From contig JAFKAC010000010.1 in the NCBI GenBank assembly GCA_025766275.1, positions 620,001 to 684,000 of the forward strand: 64,000 nucleotides of DNA, read 5' to 3'. The notes below the pieces were generated by a model. That model was not told the DNA's origin and ran no database searches. It saw only the letters and a program-made list of their open reading frames with translations. Below, piece by piece: positions 9,272 through 18,752 of this stretch. The DNA comes from Lactarius indigo (Eukaryota > Basidiomycota > Agaricomycetes > Russulales > Russulaceae). Both the position numbers and the translations under genes were made by a program. The number at the start of each line of letters is the position of its first letter. The stretch's first letter is position 1.

Positions 9272-12200
9272 CTAGTCCGCTACCGATTCTTGCCTCATCT
9301 GTTCTGCCTCATCCTCCATCCTTGCCAATATGTTAGCGCGCTCCAAACGATAGAGACTGTCCTTTTTGTCCGCAGCCACCATCTCCTTCTCCATCTGCAA
9401 TTGCCTAATCTGCTTCTCCAATTGGTCTTCGGCAAAGGCGAACTGTCGGAACCGGCGCAGTTCTTGAGTAAGGGTAACATCCCCAATGCGCATGAGTAGC
9501 AGGTCCGTGGGGTGTCGGTCGCGGAGCATGAAATACTCCTCATGTGGGATGAAGGCGCGGTTGTTTTTAGGGAGATGAGGAGTGGCATAGAGGGGTTTAC
9601 CATAAAGGAAGCCCGACCCCAGAGCTAATCCGAGTACGAAGGGGTCTCCTCCGCGGATAACCTGTATGTGGGATGCTTGTACCGTCGGTCCGTTGGGGAG
9701 TTTGATCGGGAACGGAATGTAATCGGGTCCTCAATTGACCCGGAACCCCTCAGGGATGATGACCCTGGTTGCCGGGTCTCGTTCCCCCATTGGTGTATAA
9801 CGAGCCACTTGTGCCACAGCGACTCGTCCTCGGTGTAGAGGTCCCCCCGATGTGTCGACGAGGTAGGGAGTGGCGGCTGGATCTTCAGCGTAGAATTCAT
9901 GGTTAAGGAATGCGTGCCTGATGGGGTAGTGGTCTCTAAGCTTGTCTTCATCCTCATCTTCGTCCAGTACTCCCTCCGCTCCTTCATCATTTGGCGTCGG
10001 CAGGCGGCGATATGCAGTTGCTCCCGCTGCCACCGCGCCGCCGTCTCCTTCCATTCTTGTTCGTATTTCTGCATGGCGCTGGGCAGTTTCACCACGCGGG
10101 ACAGCTGCTTGAAGCCGGAAGAGTTCGTCTTCTGTGATGAAGGCTTCGGGCTCACCGGTATCAGGGTTTGTGAGGGCGTACATTGGCGGAGGTGCTGGTT
10201 GAGTTGCTGCTGGATCGTCGTCGACAACTCCCTGTAGGGGCAGAGGGAATCGTTGCAGTGTCTGGTGCAATTCTTCACTAGTGATAGGGCCGTCTTCCTC
10301 ATGCTGCACGGTGGTACTGCCTCCAGTTGCAGCTCCATTGGTTGCGGCGTTGTCGGAGGAGTCGGGGTTAACAAGCGTGGCAGAGGAGTCGTTGACAATG
10401 GTAGAGAGGAGTGCGAGCTGTTCATTGCGTCGAGTAGAGGACATGGGACGAATGGGAGGTAGGGACTTATCACAACAGGAGGTTGCCCTTATATGCGTTT
10501 CTCTGTTGGGGTTGGAATGTTTGAACTCCCGAACGGCTTCGTCGGCAAATACGTCATCCTTATCTATCCATTGGTTATCCGAGTCAGGATAACCCTTCCA
10601 TTTGATGAGGTATTGGAGTCGACGTCTTCTGCCGAATCGCCGAGAGTCTAGAATCTTCTCGACTTCGTATTCTTCTTCGTTATCGACCAAATCAGGTGGT
10701 GGGTGCTGATAGTTTGGTCCGTGCGTGGGTGTTTCGCGATAAGGTGTGAGAAGATCTATGTGGAACACATCATGGATGCTCCACTGCGTGGGAAGTTCGA
10801 GGCGATAGTTGACAGGGGACATCACCTGGATGACCTTAAATGGTCCATGTCGTTTGGCCGCTAGTTTCACGGTTGGTTGGTGCGTACGTAGGTGGCGTCC
10901 TTCGAGCCACACGAGATCTCCTTCTTTGAATTTGGGCGTATCTTTGTGTTTGACCCATGACTTTTGCGCCTGGAGCATGCAGGAGAAAGCGCGCTGTCGC
11001 GCTTGTTTAAACTGGTCTAATCTTAACGACACTTGTGGGATAGGGGAAGGCCTATCGGTCCAATCAGTGCAAGGATTGAACCCGGACAAGAGAAAGAAGG
11101 GGGACTCCCGTGTGGTTTCATTAGGCCAATTGTTATGCGTGAATTCCGCCATAGGCAGATAGTGGACCCAATTGTCTTGCCGCTCATTTACCCAGAAGCG
11201 GAGATATTGCTCCAACCATTGATTTGTCCGCTCTGATTGGCTGTCAGTTCTGGGGTGATAAGCAGTTGAGATGTTTTGGCTGATGCCAAGGATTTTACAT
11301 ATCTCTCGCATAAACTTGGATGCGAAGCGGGGATCTCGGTCACTGATAACGCGCGAGGGGAGTCCGAATCGTGGGAAAACATGAGAAATGTACAGGGCAG
11401 CCATTCCTTCGGCCGTTATCTCTTCATTACAAGGGATGAAGATAGCAGCTTTGGTGCAATCGTGATCTGTCACCGTGAGAATGGAGTCGTAACCGCGGGA
11501 AACAGGGAGTTTGGTAATAAAGTCCACTGTGATAGTCTCGAATGGCAGGGCTTCCGGTTTAGGATAAATAGGTTGTAGAGGTGCTCTGATTGGTCGGAGG
11601 TTGACTTTGTGCCGCTGACATTCCGCACAACCTTTGACATAGTCTGTGACGTCGTTCTTCATTTGCGGCCACCAGTAATGTCGCTCAGTAAGTTGGAGAG
11701 TACGTTTGATACCAGGGTGGCCATAGACAGGAGAGTCATGATGGGCAGCAATGATAGTACGCTTGTCATGGATGCCGCCGGTGACTACTCGGCGTCCGTC
11801 CTTGTACCATGTTCCTTCAATGTCTTTTAGCTTGTGAGCATCAACCCAGGGTTTCAACTTAGCTGTGTCTTGTTCGTAAATGGGATGTTCTGGTGCCATT
11901 TCCACAGGTAGGATCTTGGGTCTCCAGTGAGGGTGTCGCGGTTCTTCTAGCGTGGTGGCATGCGTGAAGACGCTTTCTGGTAATACTGTTATACCTTCGT
12001 TGTCGTTTTCTCCTTGATCGTAATCTGGTCTTCGGGATAGTGCGTCGGCGCGTCCATTGGAGGTACCTTTGATGTGGTGAATTTCGAAGTCGTATTCCGA
12101 GAGTTCGAGTACTTCCCTGGCTACACACCTGCTAATCTTTTGTGGCGACTTCCAGTATTGTAAATTGAGGTGGTCGGAGAATACTTTGATCTTGTGAGGG

Positions 12201-14063
12201 GAGCCTGCTAGGAGGGGTCTCCAGTGACGGAAAGCTTTGACAATTGCTAGGAGTTTGAGGTCATAAATGTCGTAATTTCATTTGGCTTCATTGAGGGTGG
12301 ATGAGTAGTAGCCGATAGGATGTCGTTTACCATCTGCTTTGCGCTGAAGAAGGACTGCTCCCGTTGCAAAACCCGATGTGTCGACTTCTAACTCGAATTG
12401 TTGAGTGAGATCTGGATGCGCTAAGACAGGTTCGCTAGTGACGAGGGTTTTAAGGTCTTGGAATGCCTTTTCTTCTTCTGCACCCCAGTGCCATTCGGTA
12501 TCTTTGCGTGTAAGTTTGTTCAATGGTCGTGCTTTGGTTGCGAAGCCTCGTATGAAAGGTCTGTAAAAATTGCAGAAGCCGAGAAAAGAGCAGATGTCCT
12601 TAACCTTCGTTGGCGTAGGCCAATCCTTGATGCCCGAAATTTTGACAGGGTCCATGCGTGTCACCCCCTTTTCAAGGATTACCCCCAGGTAATCCATGCG
12701 TGGGGAGTGGAAGAGGCATTTTTCAAGCTTGTAATACAAATCATGCTCCGCAGATACACGGAGCACGTCTTTGACAGCTTCAATATGATCCTGCAGCGAA
12801 TGGTTAAGTCCTGTGGCGATGCCGACATCATCCATATAGACGCGAATAACTGTGCCGCGCTTTTCATGTTTTGCGATGATGTCCCTGAAGATGAAGTTCA
12901 TCATAGTCTGGAACGTCACCGGGGAATTGGTTAAGCCGAAAAACATCACCATGGGTTCGAATAAGCCGTAACGTGTTTTGAACGCAGCCTTTTCTTCATC
13001 TCCTTCTTTAATGCGTATGTTGTTATACCCCCATCTAACATCGAGCTTAGTGTAGATGTGGGCATTACTGAGGTCGGTAATAAGATCAGAGATGAGGGGA
13101 AGGGGGTACTGGTTGCGAATGGTGACAGCGTTAATCTTTCGATAGTCTTGGATGGGTTGTAGTTTTCCATCCTTTTTCTTGATGAAGAAGAAGGACGACG
13201 CGTAAGGGGATTTAGAGGGTCTTATATAGCCCTTCTTAAGTTGTTCGTCAACCCATTCGCGTAACTTCTTATCTTCTTCTTGTGTCATGGGGTATATTTT
13301 ACAGTCAATTGCGTCGGCCGTTCCTGGTTTGAATTCGATGGCGTGATCCCAGGGCCTGCTGGGTGGAAACCTGTCCGATGCCTCTTCAGTGAAGAGGCAT
13401 TCAAATTCGTGGTATTCAGGGGGTAACTCAGCTTTCACGACATATTGTTGAGTGGCTATGGCTAGATCAGTGGCAGTGGCCCTGATTCGGCATCCTTCTT
13501 CAAATTGCTGTCGTTGTTCGTCGGTGATAACGCAGGAGTGTACGACTTCGTAATCGTCGTTTTGAACGGTGCTTGTCGCTACTACTGGCGTTGTTTTGAT
13601 GTAGGGGTTGGTCGATCGAATAATGATAGGGAGCATATCTTCGTGTATAGCCGCTTGTGACCATTTGATATGCGGGTCGTAAATAGCAAGCCAGGGGTAG
13701 CCCAACACGATTTCTTCGTTGCCAATGTCCGTGATAAGGAAGCGAATTTCTTTATGAATGCCTTTAGTTTGGACATCGACGTCTGTATAATGGGTAATAC
13801 GCCCCGATTTATTCTCCGTGTTGTCAATGTTCCATATTTTCTTTGGGACGTCAAGTAATTTGGTCCCTAGTCCCATCTGTTTTGCGAATGATGGTTTCAT
13901 GAAGCAGTGGGTTGCTCCTGAGTCGACTAATGCGCGTATGTCGGCCATTGCGTAACTGGTGCGAATCGATACTGGAACTCTCATAGAACGATAGCGAGTC
14001 ATGATTACACTGTTACAATTAACTGCCCTCACCCAGGCCGATGGGTTCAGGCGTCCTGAAAAC
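9272..14063 (-). pseudogene. Gypsy Pol of element B with two TGA stops
   Basis: One reading frame, entered by -1 frameshift from Gag, covers protease (ALVDSGAT, about 13925), reverse transcriptase (YMDD at 12828-12839), RNase H, integrase (HHCC zinc region near 11750, then D, D and E), a GPY/F-type region and a chromodomain (about 10510-10700, LQYLIKWKGYPDSDNQW). A C-terminal extension of some 400 residues ends in a coiled coil (about 9290-9460). The frame is broken at 12278-12280, where LNEAERNYD of relatives reads LNEAK-stop-NYD (CGA to TGA). It is broken again at 9731-9733 inside the C-terminal extension. Both flanks stay in frame, so the breaks are simple substitutions. The E of the integrase lies in SQSER where relatives read GQSER. 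Confidence 0.92.
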
Positions 14064-16041
14064 CCTCCTTTTTCCACAGCTGTTGGAGGATAATGTCTTT
14101 TACGTCATCTGATTCTCCAGCTACTCCGTTAAGCCAATCGCTGGCGCGCTGTTGAGGGGGTACATCTTGAACTGCCCTGGTAGCGACCTCTGGTTCTTGT
14201 TGATGATAATCAGTATCTATATACCAACTGGTCGATGCTTGGGGTTGATATCCTTCTCGCGGTTGTCTGCAATCGCGGGCCATGTGTCCGTCCTTTCTAC
14301 AGTTGTAACATGTGACTGGCCTTTGGTTATTACGTCCTCCTCCTCTCTGCAGGAATCCTCCCCTTGGTCGGTATGGGGGACGCGGAGCGAGTATATCCTC
14401 CACTCCCGCAAGTCGCCCTCGAATTCGATCGGCCGAGGTGTCCATGGCGTTAGGATCTCGGGGTAGATTTCTTGGTTGCCAGGAACTCCTTGGCGGTCCC
14501 TGCCACTGTCGTTGTTGTCGCTGTCTTCCTTGTCCCTGTCCTTGAGGAACTCCTTTGTTTAGTACCGCTTTAAGGTGAAGATATTGTTGTTGACGAGTGG
14601 TAGCCGCTTCCTTCCACTCGCGGTAGTTTCGAGGATTGTCGAGAGTGTAGACCTTTTCATATAGGTCCTTTGGTAATCTGCTTGCAAATAGGTCTAGCAT
14701 CTGCGGATCGTCGAGTCGATACTGAGCGCGGCGTATCAGTTGTTCGAATTGAGTGCAATACTCATCTAGATTGCCTCCAATCATTTTGACTCCCTTCTTG
14801 AGTTCGTACTGGGCCTGTTCTTGCTCCATCGTGTTATGGAAGCGCTGCATGAAGCTGCGCGTGACTTCGTTCCATAGCCCTTCACTAGTACGAGGTATAC
14901 CAGTTTGTATCTGGCCGTTGAGCCAGGTAAGCATTGCCAGTACCCATTCGCTGACGTTGACGCCTTTGATATAGGATAGGAAAAGTAGGGCTCGTCGATA
15001 AGGTGTAGCCATTATGCCTTCATCTGCGTTCATGCCCCAGTAGACATGCCATTGGGTGAGAAACGCTTCTACTTTTGCGCGTTCTCCATCGAATACTGTT
15101 GGTGCTTCGCCAGCCAATTTGTTACTCGGAGGGGGAATAATAGGACCTGCACCTGGTAATCCTCCTCCCGGTGGTCCTCCTCCTGGTGGTCCTCCTGGGA
15201 ACCCGCCAGGGAATCCTCCGAACCCTGGTCCTCTTGGTGGGGGCCCCCCTCCTGGTAGGTCGCCAGGGGGTCCGCCTCCACCACTCGGGGGGTCGGCTAC
15301 GTCTGGTCCTATGGCGCGGTGGATTGCTACATCGTCTTCAGTCATTCTATGACCGGTGTATGGATTGATGGGAGCCAAATTGGCTCGCGATTCTTCTGCA
15401 ATACGCCTTTGCTCTTCCAGAGCTATTTGATCCCTTGCTTTGGTGGTGAGTTGCAGCTCTTCGTGGGTAATAGTAGCTGTAGCCATTGCGACTGCTGGGC
15501 TGTGGATGTGAATTACTTCTGGTTTGGGTTGGTGAATAGTTGACGACTCAGTTCGTTGTATGATGTGGTCGCCGATAGCTCCTAGGCTTGTTTCTTCTGC
15601 TGGCGTTGTTCCTCGACTCGGCGATTGTTGACTATCAGAGGCTTCTTCTCCGCTGATCCCTTCGTCGGTGTGTTCTTGTGCTTGTCCATCAATAGGACCG
15701 TAATCTGCGCGGCTATTAAGCTCTCGCGCGTCGATATCGCAGTTGTAGTTTCTTCCTGCTGGTCGTACGATATCCCAGTGATGATCTATGGGGTTCCAAG
15801 TAACCTCGACCCAACAGAGATGTTCAAAGTTAAACTCAACGGGTCGGAAACGGTTAGGACCGTTGAACTCTACGAAATATCCGGTGTCTTCTCCTCTTTC
15901 CCTCCACTGAGCTGCTCCTAAGAATCTTGTTGGTATGTTGCGATCTCCTTGTCGTTCAATATGATAGGGACGGAAGGACGTCCACTGGTCTCTGGTCGAG
16001 TACGCCACAATGAGGATCTTGGTCTTAATGTTACGCTCCAC
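14047..16041 (-). CDS. Gypsy Gag of element B
   Basis: About 660 codons with a Retrotrans_gag domain (about residues 310-500, including WHVYWGMN and a long helical region) and a CCHC knuckle CYNCRKDGHMARDC near the end. A Pro/Gly-rich linker (about residues 255-305, PGG repeats) separates the conserved N-terminal region from the capsid. No ATG precedes the conserved N-terminus; the frame stays open into the LTR. A GTG at 16006-16008 sits at the same place as a GTG in element C and is the best start candidate. Alternatives are a spliced leader or a lost ATG. The terminal codons overlap the start of Pol, with a slippery site at 14059-14065. Confidence 0.88.
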   Translation of the reverse strand: MERNIKTKILIVAYSTRDQWTSFRPYHIERQGDRNIPTRFLGAAQWRERGEDTGYFVEFNGPNRFRPVEFNFEHLCWVEVTWNPIDHHWDIVRPAGRNYNCDIDARELNSRADYGPIDGQAQEHTDEGISGEEASDSQQSPSRGTTPAEETSLGAIGDHIIQRTESSTIHQPKPEVIHIHSPAVAMATATITHEELQLTTKARDQIALEEQRRIAEESRANLAPINPYTGHRMTEDDVAIHRAIGPDVADPPSGGGGPPGDLPGGGPPPRGPGFGGFPGGFPGGPPGGGPPGGGLPGAGPIIPPPSNKLAGEAPTVFDGERAKVEAFLTQWHVYWGMNADEGIMATPYRRALLFLSYIKGVNVSEWVLAMLTWLNGQIQTGIPRTSEGLWNEVTRSFMQRFHNTMEQEQAQYELKKGVKMIGGNLDEYCTQFEQLIRRAQYRLDDPQMLDLFASRLPKDLYEKVYTLDNPRNYREWKEAATTRQQQYLHLKAVLNKGVPQGQGQGRQRQQRQWQGPPRSSWQPRNLPRDPNAMDTSADRIRGRLAGVEDILAPRPPYRPRGGFLQRGGGRNNQRPVTCYNCRKDGHMARDCRQPREGYQPQASTSWYIDTDYHQQEPEVATRAVQDVPPQQRASDWLNGVAGESDDVKDIILQQLWKKEGFQDA
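14059..14065 (-). promoter_or_regulatory. -1 frameshift slippery heptamer, element B
   Basis: The minus strand reads G GGT TTT in the Gag frame, 10-16 bases before the Gag stop. Slipping back one base gives GGG TTT TCA and enters the Pol frame (GFSGRLNPSAWV). It fits the X XXY YYZ pattern and is identical in elements C and B2. Confidence 0.75.
16016..16026 (-). promoter_or_regulatory. Self-primer binding site, element B
   Basis: Two bases inside the 5' LTR boundary the minus strand reads AAGACCAAGAT. It is perfectly complementary to ATCTTGGTCTT in the same LTR (window 16260-16270, downstream of the LTR TATA). This matches the Tf1 mechanism, in which the 5' end of the transcript folds back as primer. 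No tRNA-type TGG primer site is present. Confidence 0.82.
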
Positions 16042-16274
16042 CGGCGTTAGTCCGACTTGGACTCTGAATAGGCGTAATCAACTTAGCGAAAGTAAGGCGA
16101 ATGGGGATCACGTGTCAACCCAACACAAGCTGAACAGGGGCACACTGGCACACGCTGCAACTGAAGGATGAAGAAGACCTATCCCTCAAGGGAAAGAAGT
16201 GGAGGTTCACTTAGTCAGAGACTAAGGCAATAGAGGGCGAGTCAAGTGGTGGATTGAAGAAGACCAAGATGGGG
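16029..16274 (-). repeat. Element B 5' LTR, inner part
   Basis: 246 bp beginning TGTTACGCTCCACCGG, interrupted after TGGGG by element C. The other 262 bp lie at 23975-24236, giving 508 bp in total, the same as the left LTR. Confidence 0.92.
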
Positions 16275-16745
16275 TGTCACGTTTCATGTATTGGACCCTT
16301 ACTGTACCGGTTGTGGCTACGGCGGTAAGGTAGATTAGTCACGGACTCGGGGTTTACGAAGGAGTTAGGTGTTTGGAGATGACTCGATCCTAGTACAGGT
16401 AGTAGTAGTATTAGGATAGAGGTACTTACGCGATACGTTGGACGCTACATTACGGTGACTCATAGCAGCGCTTGAAAGCCTGCTTTTCTTGTATTTAAGG
16501 GTAGCTGTGAAGACCAAGACACGCCATCTTGGTCTTCTTCAATCGTCACTTCTTGTCTTGTCTTGTCTTGTCTTGTCTTGTCTTCTCTTTCTCCCACTAA
16601 GTTTCGGTCGAATCCAGACATCGACGCCTCAAGTGCCTTCGAGCATCTAACATTGCCTTCGTGCCATACACCTTCGGCGTGATTAGCTAAGTTAATAGTC
16701 GCCTCTATCAAGCTCAAGTCGAGCTAACGCTGTGACGGTGTTACA
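16275..16745 (+). repeat. Element C 5' LTR
   Basis: A TATA-like TATTTAAG (16492-16499) lies about 30 bp before ATCTTGGTCTT (16526-16536), the predicted transcript start and self-primer. A TCTTG pentamer array follows. Confidence 0.93.
16551..16580 (+). repeat. TCTTG pentamer array, six units
   Basis: Six perfect TCTTG units plus a partial one lie in the transcribed part of the element C LTR. The same array is in the 3' LTR at about 23775-23804. Equal unit number in both LTRs fits a recent insertion. Confidence 0.9.
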
Positions 16746-16747
16746 TT

Positions 16748-16758
16748 AAGACCAAGAT
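16748..16758 (+). promoter_or_regulatory. Self-primer binding site, element C
   Basis: AAGACCAAGAT starts two bases after the 5' LTR. It is an exact 11-nt complement of 16526-16536 in the LTR, the length known for Tf1. Element B, with a quite different LTR, keeps the same pair. Confidence 0.83.
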
Positions 16759-16763
16759 ACATC

Positions 16764-18752
16764 GTGGCGACGGTCAATACACGCGATCAGTGGACGAACT
16801 TCCGTCCTTACTACTTGGAGCGAAGAGGAGATCGCAACATACCAACCAGATTCCTGGGAGCAGCCCGCTGGAGAGAACGAGGAGACGAAACCGGATATTT
16901 CGTGGAATTCAACAGACCTACAAGGTTCCGACCTGTTGAGTTCAATTTTGATCACCTGTGCTGGGTAGAAGTTACGTGGAATCCGATAGATCATCGCTGG
17001 GATGTCGTTAGACCAGCAGGAAGACAGTATCAGTGCAACATCAATGCACGAGAACTCAATTCGCGCGCAGATTGGGGACCCATTGACGGTCAACTAAGAG
17101 AACATTCAACTGGAGAAGCAGTAAGTGAAGAAACCGGAGAAGAAGAGCAGAGTGCGGAAGATCATCCGGCAAGCGTCGGACCCATTGAGCAGTACACCAT
17201 CCAAAGAGCTGAGTCCCTACACATCTCCGAGCCACCAGAAGTAATCCACGTACGATCGCCTGCTGCAGAAATGGCGACTACAACAATGACGGCAGAAGAA
17301 ATTATGACCGTTCGGGAACAAGCAGCGCAAGAAGCAGCCGAAGCAATCAGACAAGAATCTCAGCGAAACCTCATGCCCATTAACCCTGAAACAGGACATC
17401 GAATGACCGTGGACGATGCAGCAATATTTCACACCATCGGACCGGATCAAGGCGACCCCCCATCAGGAGAAGGGCCACGACGAGGGATGTCGCTCGATCC
17501 CCTGCCAGGATGGGGAGGACCCCCGGGAGGAGACTTTCTGCGACGACTGGGAGGCGGAGGAAACCCACCTGACCTCCCGCACGGAGGACCCCTGGGAGGA
17601 GGAGGTGATGGAGGAGGAAACCCGCCAGCCAGAGCAGGGGGAGGAATACACGAACATGAGAAACTCACAGGTGAACCCCCCACTATTTTTGATGGAGACC
17701 GCACCAAGGTAGACTCATTCCTCACGCAATGGCATGTGTACTGGGGTATGAACCTCGACACCCCCGTCATGCGCAACGACTATCGACGATGCCTACTCTT
17801 TCTATCCTACATCAAAGGGGTATCCGTCAGCGAATGGGTACTCTCGTACCTCAAATGGCTCAACCGACAAATACAACGAGGAATAGACCAATACACGCGG
17901 GATCTGTGGAACGCAGTAGCAGAAGGGTTTAACCAAAGGTTCGTCAACACCCTTGAACGAGAACAGGCTCAAGCCCTGCTGAGAAAAGGCCTCAAAATGG
18001 TTGATGGAGATATCGACAAATACGTCAATGAGTTCGAGGAAGCGGCAAGAAAGGCGGGCTATCGCCTCAATGACCCACAAACTATCGACCTGTTCACAAA
18101 GGGGCTTCCGAAGAAGTTATACGAGAAAACTTACGACCTGGACGAACCGGAAACCTTCAATGAATGGAAGCGGGCAACGCTTCGTCGACAACGCAACTAC
18201 ATCCACATCAGAGCCAGGGTGGACGAATACAAGGACAACAAGCCGAAGAAGACGGGTAACACTAACTGGAGCGTCCCACAAAACCTCGCCAACCCCTGGG
18301 CAATGGATACCTCCGCGGATCAGACCAGGGCAAGATTGGCCGGGTCAGAAGAAATCGACTATAGCAGACCGCCGTACACCCACTTACCCCCGTTCCCGCC
18401 AAGAGGGGGTCCAGGAGTCAGAGGACGCGGAAGAGGAGGAATGCGACGAGATCTAAGGACAGTCCTGTGCTATAATTGTAACGCACCAGGCCACCTCTCA
18501 CGTAATTGTCCCCGTCCGCGACAGCCGCGACAGTGGCAACCACAAGAGCCCGGACCCTCCACCATCCGGATGACGGAAACCGACTATTATGCGCAAGAAA
18601 CACCGCCCGCTCAAATACAAGCCGCCTCAACCAGCAAAACAGCGGAAGAGCGAGCCAAGGAGTGGCTCACGGGAGTAGCCAATGCCCCAGACGACGTAAA
18701 AGACCTGATACTGCAGGACTTATGGGGGAAAGAGGGTTTTCGGAGCGCCTGA
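16764..18752 (+). CDS. Gypsy Gag of element C
   Basis: 662 codons without interruption. A conserved N-terminal region (TRDQWTNFRPY...) is followed by a Gly/Pro-rich linker, a Retrotrans_gag domain (about residues 290-480) and a CCHC knuckle CYNCNAPGHLSRNC (about residues 569-582). The first codon in the open frame after a TAA in the LTR is GTG at 16764; no ATG precedes the conserved N-terminus. The same GTGGCG occurs at the matching place in element B. The end overlaps Pol, with the slippery site GGGTTTT at 18734-18740. Confidence 0.88.
   Translation: MATVNTRDQWTNFRPYYLERRGDRNIPTRFLGAARWRERGDETGYFVEFNRPTRFRPVEFNFDHLCWVEVTWNPIDHRWDVVRPAGRQYQCNINARELNSRADWGPIDGQLREHSTGEAVSEETGEEEQSAEDHPASVGPIEQYTIQRAESLHISEPPEVIHVRSPAAEMATTTMTAEEIMTVREQAAQEAAEAIRQESQRNLMPINPETGHRMTVDDAAIFHTIGPDQGDPPSGEGPRRGMSLDPLPGWGGPPGGDFLRRLGGGGNPPDLPHGGPLGGGGDGGGNPPARAGGGIHEHEKLTGEPPTIFDGDRTKVDSFLTQWHVYWGMNLDTPVMRNDYRRCLLFLSYIKGVSVSEWVLSYLKWLNRQIQRGIDQYTRDLWNAVAEGFNQRFVNTLEREQAQALLRKGLKMVDGDIDKYVNEFEEAARKAGYRLNDPQTIDLFTKGLPKKLYEKTYDLDEPETFNEWKRATLRRQRNYIHIRARVDEYKDNKPKKTGNTNWSVPQNLANPWAMDTSADQTRARLAGSEEIDYSRPPYTHLPPFPPRGGPGVRGRGRGGMRRDLRTVLCYNCNAPGHLSRNCPRPRQPRQWQPQEPGPSTIRMTETDYYAQETPPAQIQAASTSKTAEERAKEWLTGVANAPDDVKDLILQDLWGKEGFRSA
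18734..18740 (+). promoter_or_regulatory. -1 frameshift slippery heptamer, element C
   Basis: G GGT TTT in the Gag frame, ten bases before the Gag stop. The -1 frame continues as GFSERLNPSAWV into the Pol protease region. Confidence 0.75.

Noticed and set aside
9899..10592. Open frames opposite the Pol C-terminal extension (112 and 103 codons)
   Set aside because: They are antisense shadows of conserved Pol codons; the same shadows appear at 51955-52293 over the paralogous region.
16551..16580. TCTTG array as a CRISPR or telomere-like repeat
   Set aside because: Pure pentamers with no spacers, and present in both LTRs of one element; it is an LTR microsatellite.
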